Source of the DNA: Hawksworthiomyces lignivorus
Lineage: Eukaryota > Ascomycota > Sordariomycetes > Ophiostomatales > Ophiostomataceae
Reading direction: 5' to 3'
NCBI GenBank assembly: GCA_002917075.1
Contig: NTMA01000126.1
Span: forward strand, 37,624 to 101,623
Length of the DNA stretch: 64,000 bases
The position numbers were made by a program, and so were the translations under genes. Position 1 is the stretch's first letter; each line of letters begins with the position of its first letter. Under the pieces are notes generated by a model, which did no database searches, was not told the DNA's origin, and saw nothing but the letters and a program-made list of their open reading frames with translations. This document shows positions 1 through 11,601 of this stretch, piece after piece.

Positions 1-1276
1 CAACCTGGTTCTGGCAAGCAGGTGAGTTGAGATAGTCATCGGCACACTTGAAGATGAAGCAGAGACACTCTGGCATAAAGCGGACCTGGTTTGCTTCTCC
101 CCAGCAGAGCAAGTATAGAGCCAACTGGCGCACACGATCATGCTGTGACATGCGGTTCATACGCGTCTTCCAACGATACTCGGCTGCTTCCAGAGACTGA
201 TCTCCTTCTAGATCATCAAGGACTTCGTCTTCATTCTGGGCGTCGGCTTTCTTGTTCTTACGCTTCTTGCGCTTTAGCCCTTGGCCCTTCATATTCGCAA
301 AGCCAACTGCGTCGTCGAGATCAAGATGAGCAGCAAAGTACCACTTGCGGTAGTTGGCGTTCTCACCACCAATGTAATCAGCATGGAGAGACAAAAGAGC
401 CTGGTTAGGCGTCATGCGGGAGGCACGCGAATCCAGCAGAGTCATGAGATGGTCGTACATGTTGCGCATGCTGTCACGCTGGAAACCGAACTTTGCTGTC
501 AGGTCCATGAAGATGTCTTCAATCTCCTCCTTTGACAAGGGGATCTGGGCATCCGAAGTCCATGCTGGGTACGGCTCGCGCGAACGCTGACCTGCAGGAA
601 GAACATTGCCATAGTCTAGGCCATAGTTGGGAGTAGAAGCGCCAGATGAGCGGTTGCCACCATAGGATATCTGAGACGAGGGTGGGCGGTAACCACGACC
701 ACCGGGAGGCATTTGGCCGTCGTTGTAGCCGTTGAAGCGTTCATCACCACGGCCGTAGTAGTCCATGTCGGTGGCACGGGCCATATCTGAACGCATGGTG
801 AAGTCGCTAAAGGTCTCCGAATCTTCTTCGGAACCATGACGGTGGCCATTGTTCGCATAACCGCCAGATTGGTCATATCCCTGATTGTCATAGTAGCCGT
901 TGTGGTTGCCTTCGTTGTAGTACTCATCGTGGTACTGGTCCTGGTTTTCGTAATATCCGCCGTCCTGGTGATATGGGTTATTCGCGTCGGCGTTGTAGTA
1001 GCCACTAGAAATGGTATGTTAGTAAAATTGATGTTGAACAATGCAAAACAAAAGGTACTTGTACCAGCTACAATAGAATAGACTAAACCAGACTTACGCT
1101 TCGTCATAGTAGCCATCGTTGTGGTTGTTATGGCCATTGTGATCATAATTGCCGCCGTTTTGTTCATAGTATTGTTGTTGTTGTTGTTGTTCATCTTGGT
1201 AGTACGAATCGGTGTTACCTTGATGATGCTGGCCGTAGCCATTATCGTATTCGTTGTGGCCTTGATATCCAGACAT
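1..1276 (-). CDS. FKS1: 1,3-beta-glucan synthase catalytic subunit, N-terminal part (partial)
   Basis: This integral plasma-membrane glycosyltransferase polymerises UDP-glucose into 1,3-beta-glucan for the cell wall. Only the cytosolic N-terminus lies here, about 394 of the roughly 1900 residues usual for the family. Exon 1 is 1276-1098 and exon 2 runs from 1004 off the left edge; the intron 1097-1005 has a GTAAGT donor and a CTAG acceptor. The protein starts [16 protein letters not shown], with the Gly/Tyr/Gln/Asp/Asn-rich leader typical of fungal FKS1. It then enters the conserved FKS1 domain with the stretches [39 protein letters not shown], the basic run KRKKRKNKK and [15 protein letters not shown]. 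The start is the only ATG that gives this leader. The catalytic domain and membrane spans lie outside the window. Confidence 0.97.
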
Positions 1277-3484
1277 TTTGACTGTCTACTACCTACACGA
1301 TGATGGGTCGTTAATAAGGCCTCGCATTGAGATGAATAATGCAAAACGAACTGTAAACAAGCTCTTAAAACAGGTTGAAAGAGAGGGGGGGAGATGTTGT
1401 GTCAGACAGATGTAGCGCTACTCTTTGTCCTAGTTGTTGACAGAGGCTGTGCTGCATAGGTGAAACCAGTGCAGGCGTGTGTTTGATGCGCTTTGATTGG
1501 AGGTCGACAGGATGAGCCACTTACCAATCACAGATGCATGGGACTAGAATTGGGAAGCAGGTCGACACCCAAATTGCGATTGGTCTGAGATACAACAATA
1601 TCGAAATAGTGAGAAAATGTGGATGAATGAAAAACGGAAAGCCGTAGTGCAGCGAACCGTAAGAATATCAGTTCTTTGTGGCCGGCCACAGTAGCATACG
1701 AGTAAGAGAGAGGCTATTAGTGCCTGTTTCTTGGTGTATAGACAGGATTGAACGAGTGGCAGGAGTCTGGTGGGTAGATGAACGAGTGTAGAGTCGCGTA
1801 AACGAGAGACAGTCGACAAAGAGAAAAATAGATCCGAAGATGGACAGCGCTGCTTGGTTGAATAGGTGATCCGATGACGTTCGTGATTGGAGAAGCTTCA
1901 CGAGTGAAGAACGAGAGGTAGGGAGAAGAGAGAAATTATTGAAACGAGAGTAAGAACGAAAGAAAAAGGCGTAGACAAGAAACAAAACCAAGGAGGCCGT
2001 TATCACGGGATTAAAGATGCCAAAGACGAATCGAGGACAGACAATCGTCTCTTTTCCCTTGGTACAGTTTCCCTACGGGTTGGTCCCGTTGGAGGTGTCC
2101 TCGTGTCGTCTCTATCGCACCGGGACGAGGATTATGAGAATTTTACACGTCGACCAAAAATGGGGGGAGATACCCTCCGTGGTGCAAGAAGATCGTGAAC
2201 GAGCGAGTGACAAGCAGAGATGAAAAGAAAAGCAGCGAGAGAGGAAGAAAAAGGAGAGGGGGAAATGTGTCGAGGTTAAAAGAAAGAGGCAAGAAAGTGA
2301 AAAACAGAAGAGAGAAGGGGGGGGGAGGAACAAATGGAAGAAGGAAAAGTTGGATTTAGGAGGCCAAGTCAATTACGGCCGTGGGGACGACAGATAGTGA
2401 CGAGGGCACTCTAAACGGATAGTCCACGAATACACGTATCATTGCAATAGGGAAGGAACGAAAGGGGTTGGGGGGTGAGCAAAAGCTTGCATGGGGCGTG
2501 GGTGTGTTGCAAATCAGGAATAGAAAGGAGGGTGCGAACGAGTGAGAGGGCGCGCACACTTGCAGAGTTGCACTGGCAATTGTGTCTCTCACAGTAAAGC
2601 AGTTCGCCGCAATTTCGCCCACAAAACACAAACAGGAGACAGGAACGCAAAAACTCGCCGGGGGGACGACTTTGACCCCCTATGCTTAGGTATGCTTACA
2701 GAGCCTACGCATGCTATTTGACCTACGCGTAAAGACAGGAGGCATAACTTGGCTGGGTCGGTGTTTCGAAGGGCAGGGGAAGTACGGAGTAGCAAACCTA
2801 CGAACACATAGAGTTTGTGTCCATGTAGTGTGGGAAAGAGGGAAGGAAAAAAGGGGTAATGCAAATCCACCTAGAGAGAGAGCTACGTATAGCTTGACAA
2901 ACTAGGGAGGCACGGAGGCTACTAGGACAGATACTACTGCGTACGGAGACGACGGATCTAAGTATAGAAAAGGAGCACAGGGCAGTGAAACAGGAGAAAA
3001 AAAGTACGCTTTGGGGGATGAAATTGGGTAGCAAAGGAGAGAAGAGGCGATGCCACCAACCGGTACTCGTACACGTATCGAGGCAACTCGCTGGGGTACG
3101 AAGGACGCCGCACGCAGTACATCTCTCGTTGTGGGTCTTGCACAGCGTAGACGAACAGAAGTATCCGACGAAGTACCTTCCAGCGTGCCTAGATATTATT
3201 GCGCAGATGCAAGCAGCAGGGGATTGGCCTTGGTTTACCGCCGCTAAATGGCCCACATTGCTAAGATGGGTGGTTAGTGCGATTGAGTGCATGATACCTC
3301 TATGTACCTAGAAGGTGTCTTTTGCAATATAAAGAAACCTTTTCATTGCAAAGTATTACAAAGTAGCAAACAGTGTGGAGTGTGGACGCGAGCGGCGGAC
3401 TGTGTTAAGATGGAAAAGGGGGGTCGACGAGAGTACCCGACGGACGCGGACGAAGTGAAGAATCAAAAGCAAATGTGAGACGGT

Positions 3485-3493
3485 GGAAAAGGG

Positions 3494-3546
<53 letters not shown>

Positions 3547-3590
3547 NNNNNNNNGGAAAAGGGAAAAAAAAAAAAAAAAAAAAAAAAAAA
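3485..3590. repeat. Poly-A tract containing an 8-base N gap with duplicated flanks
   Basis: GGAAAAGGG at 3485-3493 is followed by 53 A residues to 3546, then eight N (3547-3554). The same GGAAAAGGG (3555-3563) then recurs with 27 more A residues to 3590. The repeated flank suggests that two assemblies of one homopolymer tract were joined without being collapsed, so the true length here is unknown. Confidence 0.85.
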
Positions 3591-6042
3591 GAGTAACATT
3601 GGCATACGAGCTGCTGGCTCACACTAAAAAAAAATAAAAATAAAAAATAAAAAGGCGTAGAATCTACGGCGTCTCGAGCGTATGAGCCTATATACTAGAG
3701 AGATAAAAATCGAATATGCTCGCGGCGAGTTGGGCAGGCAAGATACGACGAAGTGCGATACGAGCGAAACAGGCCACAAACACGAGGTGGCGTCGCGGCG
3801 AAGCCTCTGGCGTTCTTGCTTGGAGCTACATCCTAATCACGAAAGCAACAATCCTTCCTGCTGCTTGTTTATTCACTGACTTTCATCCGACTACATTCTC
3901 TGGCCTACTTTTCCTCTTCTCTCTTTTTACCTCCTGGACCGGTAGGTGGTGCGGTTATACCCATTTTAAGTGGGTTTTCTGTAGCTTTTCCTTCTTTTTC
4001 TTCTTTCTTTTTTTCTACCATCCTCCTGATTTCTACATTCCCACCTTAAATTCTCATTCTTTTCTTAGGCATGCAAGGTACTAGCGCATGGCTTTTGCCA
4101 CGCACCCACTCTCCCAGAAAAAAAAACTCGTCGAGGAAAATAGCATAGGGAAGAAATGGAGCCTGTGAGCCAATCGCCAGTCTGTGTATATATCGATGAC
4201 GAGCGCGCAATTTGGGATCTCCTGCCGCTACCACGAGCCCGTGTTCGGGTGGCTCTCCGTGCAGTGGTTTTACGTGCAGCGCCGAGAAACCGCTATTGCT
4301 ATTGCTAGCGGCCATAGCGCATCCATTTCAGCTCGAAGCGGGTGGCATGGATATTACACTACACAATGTACACGTACATACTTTTCTTGATTGTGTAAGC
4401 GAACGTGTGCAGCGTGGCCCTCTTTTCGCCTAGGCACATATTCGGGCTCTTCAGCTGACATCGACTGACCTTCTACTTAAGCTGAGGCAAGCCTGCTTGC
4501 CAGCAATATGATAATCTGCTGCGCAAGTTTGTAATCAGTAGCGCACCGAAAGATGAAATTGCACAGCACTTGGCCACCGAGTATTCCGGACATGGGTCGT
4601 CCTTCTCGAAGATGAACAGTCATAGAGATTTAATTACGGAGTACGGAGTACTCGTGCGAAATAAGAGGCACATGTGGATGCGATATGATTGTCTATTAAT
4701 AATGGCTCTATCGATTTCATGGTTTATCTGGCGTTATTTTGCCAAGGCGTGAGAGGAACATGCGGGCTGGCAGACCAGGAAGAATTTGGAGTAAATTGAA
4801 AATTGATTGCGTCCTCTCTGCAGGAAGCCTTGGGTCAAGGCTGCAGATAAGCTTCAGCTATGTTTCTACAGCCGGAGTAAGGGAGATTTGGTTGGGGCGG
4901 AAGAAGACGTTCGGCAGATCACAGGATGAAGAGCATGGGAGGACGAAAGGCAGAAGGAAAACAGGAAAACAAAAAACTGGAATGGAAACAGGTTAATAGA
5001 CTAGCTGGGATTGCCGATGAAGGAGGCTGGAAGAGACGACTACATATGTACAAGAGTGAGATTTTCTAACCAAATGGAGAATGAGTGGCGGAGTGCGACA
5101 TAGATTCTAGAGTCAGCCGTAAAAAATGATTGCATGGACAGGCCGCAGAGGCGGGCAGATCATACGCTATGCATAATGAGACCCGGGAACAATCTGCACG
5201 GCGGACGGGTCAATGCCGTGATTGAGAATAAAAGAGCACAGCACCAAGAAACAAGAAGCACGATAACACTAGGAGCACAACGGAAATCTGTATTATCAAG
5301 ACCTCCTCCAATATCATGGCCAATGATGGAGGCTAAAAGCAAACGGAACACGAAGTGGCTTGTGCGGCTATGTGGAAATGCATGTCTTCGTAATATTGTA
5401 CGGGGCACTTGAGAAACGCGACTTGATAAGAATGGATGTGTCTATTTAGCTGCGCTGATTTCTACTTCAAAAGTCGCTTAGTGCCATTTTTACTTTGCTT
5501 TAGCTCTCTCCTCCATCCTTACCACAATCAGCATTTTTACGCCAATAATAACGATGGAGCCTCATCTTGGTGTTGCGATGGCGCTGCTGCTTTCGTACCG
5601 AAATAGCATCCCTTATCAATAGAAGGGCAGCAGCTTAAGACGCCATATGGGGAGGATGCCTTGGAGCGGCGCCGTGCAGACGGAAGGATTGGGCCAGCTG
5701 AGGCTGTCGACATTAGATAGTGAGAATTCTCTTCAAGCAGAAGATTGCCCAGATAACCCCAGTCAGTTCAATAGATTTGGTTTCAAGCGGTTTTACATAC
5801 GCGAGCGCTATATCCTCACAATATGCTGAGAGCTTAGAAATTGAGCGCCTAGTTACCTGTCTAACTTATGAGCACATCGATGCCAATTCCATTCGCGCCA
5901 GTCAGGCATGACGAAGACGTAGTTAGCAACCATATCGCATACTGTTGCTATTTGCCCTCCCAACACAGCACCAGGCCACTCCCTAGTCATTTACCAGGAG
6001 GCTAGGTCCGTTACCGAACTCCGAGGTTTTGAATCGATACAC

Positions 6043-6462
6043 CTATGGAGCTATGACACAGTCCGCTGGGGCGACTGGTAAGAACAAGCACGCCATTCGA
6101 CCCTCGATGCAGGTCTCCAGGTGCTCGTACGTCTTCACAGCATCACTACTTGCTGCCCAATATATGTGACTTCCGGGGACCTTGCTACTAGGGCAGAACA
6201 ATTTCAGAGTGACAACGGGCCAATGTCCACGGAGTAAAATGCTGGGAAACTCGAGATAAGGTAGGTGTCTGGATATATTCAAAGGAAGAAACACAAATAT
6301 GTTGTCATATGCGAATCCCGTACATAAGCCTGTTACTACAAGGCGACAAGCCTTGCCAAGAACACCATGGCTCGTACATGGGAGATATTGATCTCTAGGT
6401 AGTGAGACGAGTGCAGCTCTGCGATGTAAGTCCGCGTTCTGATAGGTGAAACCCGAGGTCAT
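6043..6462 (-). other. Unassigned open reading frame, 139 codons
   Basis: An ATG at 6462 opens a 139-residue frame ending in TGA at 6043, just downstream (in the minus-strand sense) of HTS1. The product would contain hydrophobic stretches such as VVTGLCTGFAYDNIFVFLPL and several cysteines, but I recognise no domain and no secretion signal at the start. There are no neighbouring exons to support it. It could be a chance frame, a decayed gene fragment or an orphan gene. Confidence 0.15.
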
Positions 6463-7029
6463 GACACTATAGACGCTGCCAGGCACAGATACTCCAGGAC
6501 TGTCCTAGAAGGCCTGCAATCGTAATGTGTGCCGTAGTGTCTTATTTCATGGTGACGTTATCTTCACGTATTCTATGTGCTCTATTCGTTCTATCCGCCC
6601 TACACTCTCTCTTTGCTCGCTCTGCTTCTCTTGCCTCGAGCTTACCTCATCTAGCATCTTCGCCCTGTCGGTTCTGCTACGTCTTGTCGTCTCTTTCAAC
6701 GCATTTAGCTCAACGATAGGACTGAGCCTACCCACCCAGCCCACCTCGGCTATCTTGCTCAGATCTTCCAGCGGGGCAGATTAACGGTTGTGCTTTCTAG
6801 TCACATAATTCAGTGATGTAGCTGTCTTCCCTACTTTCCTCTGGTGCAGACTATGCCTTCCCGCATTGCCTGCCTTGCTCATGTCCCACGATCTGGCAGG
6901 CGAACGCTCATGCCATCTCAGCGCAGGCGTTAATGCCAAGAGTGTCTCGGCCATCCTCCCCTCCCATTGCAGGCCCTGCCTGAGATATGTGAAAGGCTAT
7001 ACTATTCTAAGACTGCTTTCACGAAGCGA

Positions 7030-8554
7030 TTAGGCATTGCCACTCGGGCGAGAGCTAATCCCACTTGCAAACTCAGCGAGCAGCCTCTTGACCTCTATAA
7101 CCATGTCATCTAGAGATACAAGTAGCCCCCTGTCTTTCTCTGTGTTTTCAGTCCTAGGCGATATGGCCCTTATACGAACCTGCCCTGCTGTAACCTCATC
7201 TTCACCAAGCATAACAGCCACTGGAGCACCTTGTGATGCATTGAATTGTTGATGAGGCCGTGGCTTCACCTTGGCCGTGAATTCCGCCTGGATCCCAGCC
7301 TCCCACAGGCGACACGCCACGGCCATACGCTCCAGCAACAAGCCGTTGTAGGCCTTGCTACCGAACGCCATGATGTACACATCGATATCTCGTGCCAGCT
7401 CGGAGGTCCCCTTTTTCTGCTGCCAGGCCGATAAAATGGAGAAGATACGGTCCACACCAAACGACAAGCCAACACATGGAATTGGCTGCTTGTCGTACAT
7501 GCCCACGAGCCCATCGTAGCGTCCACCTGCAGCTATACTGCCAACCTGGCCTGCTACTCCGGGCTGTTTCTGGGGAATGACCCCGTATATGAGGCCCGAA
7601 TAGTAATCTAAACCTCGCGCCAGAGACAGGTCGAAAGAGACCTTGTCAATAACGCCCATGGCTGAAAGGTACGAGGCCAATAGCTCCATATCCGACACAC
7701 CAGACTGGATGCTCCCGTTAGCCATAAGGGTGGCGTCCGCTCTCAAAAACTGCACCATGTCTTGCAAACCACCGCTTTTGCGCACATAGATGCCCACTCG
7801 ATCGGCAACGCTACTGTCGAGCTTCTTTTTCTCGACCATCTTTTTTTTCACATCATCCCACGACTCCTTGTCCAGTTTCTCCACGGCGGCGCTGGTGGGC
7901 CGAATTAGCTCCGGCGGAACACCAGCTACGCTGAACAGACCATCTAAGATGCGCCTGTGGTTGAGTTTGATGGTGATGTTCAGCTGCAAGGCGTTGAATA
8001 CCTCGGAAATAATACGTAAGATTTCCGCGTCAGGGATCATGGGGTCGTAAACGCCGGCAATGTCGAAATCGCACTGGTAAAACTCCCGGAGCCTGCCACG
8101 GGCAATGGCCGGCTGGTCTCGGCGGTACACCTTTGCGATCTAGTAGCGTTTAATCTGCTTGACATTGCTGTGCATAGCCAACCAGCGCGCGAAGGGGACA
8201 GTGAGGTCATAACGCAAAGAGCAGCGCTCACCCCCCTGGTCCTCGAGGTCATAGATCAACCGCGAGTCCTCTCCATATTTTTCTGACAAAATCTCTCGCA
8301 GTCCAAAGACTGGGGTATCCAATGGAATGCCACCGTGCTGCTTGAAAATGTTGCTGATTGTCTGGCTATTACAGAGACATGAAATTATTCATATTAGACA
8401 GCGCATCTCGACAATGCCCCATTTAAAATAGCAATATGGATGCGTACAATATATGCTCGCGGAGGAGCAAGTCTTGCCAAACCCAGTCGCGAGTGCCTTT
8501 AGGGGTCTTGAGCTGAACAGCCCTGTGAGAGGAGGGCACATTTGGGGTAGCCAT
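7030..8554 (-). CDS. HTS1: Histidyl-tRNA synthetase, interrupted by an in-frame TAG
   Basis: This class II synthetase charges tRNA-His; in fungi one gene usually serves both cytosol and mitochondria. Exon 1 is 8554-8448 and exon 2 is 8365-7030, with an 82-base intron (donor GTACGC, acceptor AATAG). The frame closes at 480 residues. Visible family motifs are KTPKGTRDW at the start, [10 protein letters not shown] and [20 protein letters not shown] (motif 2), [10 protein letters not shown] (HisA), [10 protein letters not shown] (motif 3 region) and a C-terminal anticodon-binding domain. Codon 111 (8142-8140) is TAG, inside the conserved stretch [18 protein letters not shown] where relatives carry Gln or His. 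The flanks are perfectly conserved and leave no room for an intron. Upstream in-frame sequence to about 8713, with Arg-rich segments, might encode a mitochondrial leader. The gene is either nonsense-mutated, mis-sequenced or rescued at the RNA level. Confidence 0.9.
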
Positions 8555-8990
8555 GCTTCCAGAATGCTTGCTGTGGAAACCCAGTGTGTCAAGGCAAGCG
8601 TTTGGAGGAAGTCTAATTACACATAAAATAATCACAGAAATTCCAGGATCATTTAGACGCGTATTTCTCCACAGCCGTGTAGACACTTCTACCATGTAGG
8701 AAGAACATACCAATTGATAAGTATTATAGTATCAAGGCTGGACCTAGAAAAGCAACTCGTGGGTCTTAGTCCTTAATTTTTAGACTTCGCGGGCAGCTTT
8801 AGGTTGTCACGTGTCACGTTGTCTTGCCAACGAAACCTCAAAGATTTATGTTTGTTAAGATGGGATCGAGCGAACTGTAGGATCCGGGATTTAAGACAAT
8901 TATATAGCATAATAGACCGCGACACTGCCAACAGCTGCAGGCACTTTGGACCAGGGAGATTCGTACACGGGCGAGTACGGCGATTTCATC
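8555..8990. promoter_or_regulatory. Divergent HTS1 / GCNA-like spacer with a CACGTG box
   Basis: This 436-base spacer separates two divergent start codons. It contains a TCACGTG E-box (CACGTG at 8808-8813) directly followed by TCACGTTG. In fungi such sites can bind bHLH factors of the Cbf1 type; that role is inferred. The part nearest HTS1 may partly be coding if HTS1 has an extended mitochondrial N-terminus. Confidence 0.35.
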
Positions 8991-11185
8991 ATGGCTCCGC
9001 GGCGTATTATTATTGACAGCGACGATGACGTTGACGACTCCCCGTCACTACGGCGCCGGCCGCTACGAACAGCAACTGTCTCGCCAGAAACAGCACCGAA
9101 ATTTTCAGGGCAAGACCAACAGAAGATAACCCGAACTGCCTCGACCAAGAAGTCCGAAGAGGGATCAACTGAACCGAAGAGCACAACCATTCGCCGACGT
9201 AAATTAGGCAGGGTAATCGATGATTTCTCTCTCCTACGCCCGTTGGTGGTAGAAAATGCTGCCGTACTGGGGGATGAGTTGCGGTCCTCGGATATCGATC
9301 TACCGTCAGCGGAGATTCCAGGGAGACGGAGAACTAAGCCGCGTGTAGAATTGAGGACAAGGAAATCTAGGCGAGTCTCAGAGCTGCCTGCAGATGACGG
9401 CGGCGAAATATCTGCCGAAGAAGCAACTGTTCTGGAAGACGTGACACTGCATGAAGAAACAGAAGAAAAAGAAGACAGTGACGACAATGGTGACGAAAAT
9501 AGCGGAAGTGAAGACTCAGAATTCCGCGATTCCTCGTCAGAAGACGATTCGATACTTGATTTTTTGGATGATTCTTTCCCTTCGCCATCTGTAAAGCGCC
9601 CTGCAGCTCCAAAGCGAAACGCTGCGAGAATACCCAAAGACAAACCAACGCCGAAGAAAAAAGGCGTCTCAGACACCCCGCTGCGGAATGCAGAACCTGA
9701 GCTACACTTAGATGAGGAGAGCTCTTTGTTTTTCTCTGCTGAAGAATCCCTGGAAGACTCATTCATCCGGCCCATGTCCCACCTCCGTCTGTGAGTTTTT
9801 GACATTTTTTATGCGCTTGGCTGAAGGTACCTCTGCAAGGACATATCCTAAACATATCCCCTCACAGAGACGGTCACAACACAAAGTCCATCAGCCAGGA
9901 CCGTCCTCGGCTTGCGCTATCCGTCAGAGGAGCCCGGCCCGCCACACCGCCTCCTGAAATCAGATCAAAACCCCGGCCGGCCGGCCTGGTCTCGCCGACG
10001 AAGAAGTTGCCTTGCATACCACAGACCCCGCATCGGCCTAGCACGGATGCGTTCTGGAACCAGCTCATTGTCGACGATTGGAATACGGAGCATTCGCCAC
10101 GCAAGTTGCTATTTGACCCGGATGGTAACAAGTCTGTGAAGCAGCCCGGCGGTGGGATGCTGAAAGGAGACAAGACTCCGGCAGCTTCCCCGGCGAAGAA
10201 AGGCGCTGCAGCGGCTGGCGCAAAGGAGTCCAAGAAGCAATTCCAAAAGACAAAGCACGACCTGGCCGAAAATTTCTTGGCCGAACTCGACAGCACCATC
10301 ACGAATGGAGAGCTGAGCCGACTATCAGCAGCCACAGGTGGCGTGCGTATAGTATGGACCAACAAGCTTAACACGACCGCGGGGCGAGCCAACTGGCGGC
10401 GGGAGACACTGCGCTCTAAGAAGACGGCCGCTAGTAGCACGGAGGCTGCCATTTCAGACGCGTCCGATGCCGCTGTTGCTCTCCCCCCCGCCGTCCGTAT
10501 CCTCCACTACGCCTCCATCGACCTGGCCGAGAAGGTCATCGACGATGAGCACCGTCTGATCAACGTCATCGCGCATGAGTTCTGCCACCTGGCAAACTTT
10601 ATGGTCAGCGGAATCACAGGCAAGCCCCATGGCAAGGAATTCAAAGCTTGGGCGGCTCAGTGCTCCCGGCATTTTGGCCACCGAGGTATCCAGGTGACGA
10701 CTAAGCATTCGTATGAGATCGACTTCAAGTACGTCTGGACATGCGAGTCCTGCGCGACCGAGTTCAAGCGTCACTCTAAGAGCATCGACCCAACGCGCCA
10801 CCGGTGTGGCGCCTGCAAAGGCGTGCTGAAGCAGACGAAGCCGGTGCCGCGTGGCTTGGGGAACCGCGCCAATAACACCGCCAACGCTGCGGGCGGCGGC
10901 AGCGCAAGTGCTGCGACTTTGACGAAGCCAGCACCAGCGCCGTCAGAATATCAGAAATTCATGAAAGAGCACATGGCCATCGTGCGGCGTGAGAATCCTG
11001 GCAGTCCACAGAAAGTGATCATGAAACTGGTTGCAGATAGGTGGACGAAGACCAAGGAACTGAAAAAGACATCAGGCAGCCTCCAAGTTGTAGCAGGCGC
11101 AGAGAAGCCCCCCGTGGAGAAGAAAGATGGTGACGAAGGCGTCATCCATCTCAACAAGGCATTTGTCGACTTGACATTGCATTGA
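8991..11185 (+). CDS. GCNA-like SprT metalloprotease with zinc ribbon and HMG box
   Basis: Exons are 8991-9790 and 9868-11185 (intron donor GTGAGT, acceptor TCACAG), giving 705 residues. The first 310 or so residues are an acidic, Ser-rich disordered region starting MAPRRIIIDSDDDVDD. A SprT-like zinc protease domain follows, with HEFCH at about residues 503-507 and a probable third zinc ligand His near 522. Next comes a four-cysteine zinc ribbon (CESC near 559-562, CGAC near 580-583) and a C-terminal HMG-box-like helical segment (about 625-665). This order of disordered acid region, SprT, zinc ribbon and HMG matches germ-cell nuclear acidic peptidase (GCNA); an S. pombe HMG-box protein of similar layout is known. 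By family it would be nuclear and act on DNA-protein crosslinks; the substrate here is inferred. It shares a promoter region with HTS1. Confidence 0.9.
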
Positions 11186-11601
11186 CAGGTATCTAAAAGA
11201 AATACTTGTACTGTAGCATTGGGAATGTGGCAAGTGGTGATCAGCGACTTGTAACTTCAGGAGGATAACGGCCGGATCATAAACTACCTATCATATGTTA
11301 TACTAGCCCTAACCATCAAGATACCCAACCAAAAGCACAGAAGAAGCAATAATAAAGCATTTGCTACATTACATACATACCTCGCAGGATGTGTTCCGAA
11401 GTCTTGCGAGTGAGAAACAGAAGAAGAAAAACGGAGCATATAGATACCAAAATTCAGTTTATAACGATCTACCCCTGGAGATGGTAATATAAGATCGTGA
11501 CTCAATCACTCATAACCACTTGACTAGTTATGTCGGCTTCGAGGAGACCTCTCACATTGTCCCTTCCTTCCCAGATCACCCGCTTACTGTTGCTTGTGTC
11601 C
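11186..11601. other. Convergent 3' spacer
   Basis: This is the 3' flank between the GCNA-like gene (plus) and MOG1 (minus). An AATAAA hexamer on the plus strand at 11350-11355 could serve polyadenylation of the GCNA-like transcript. No other feature was seen. Confidence 0.5.

Larger units (their letters stand above)
1277..7029. other. Long gene-poor spacer upstream of FKS1
   Basis: No convincing protein gene was found in these 5.7 kb. The first 2 kb or so are purine-rich on the plus strand, hence CT-rich on the FKS1 coding strand, as in long fungal 5' leaders and promoters. A poly-A tract with an N gap sits near 3.5 kb. The remainder has mixed composition and only short open frames, none resembling a known family. 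The HTS1 3' end borders it on the right. Confidence 0.6.

Noticed and set aside
8900..9805. 301-codon Ser-rich frame antisense to the GCNA-like gene
   Set aside because: Mirrors the acidic Glu/Asp codons of the sense gene; no independent support.
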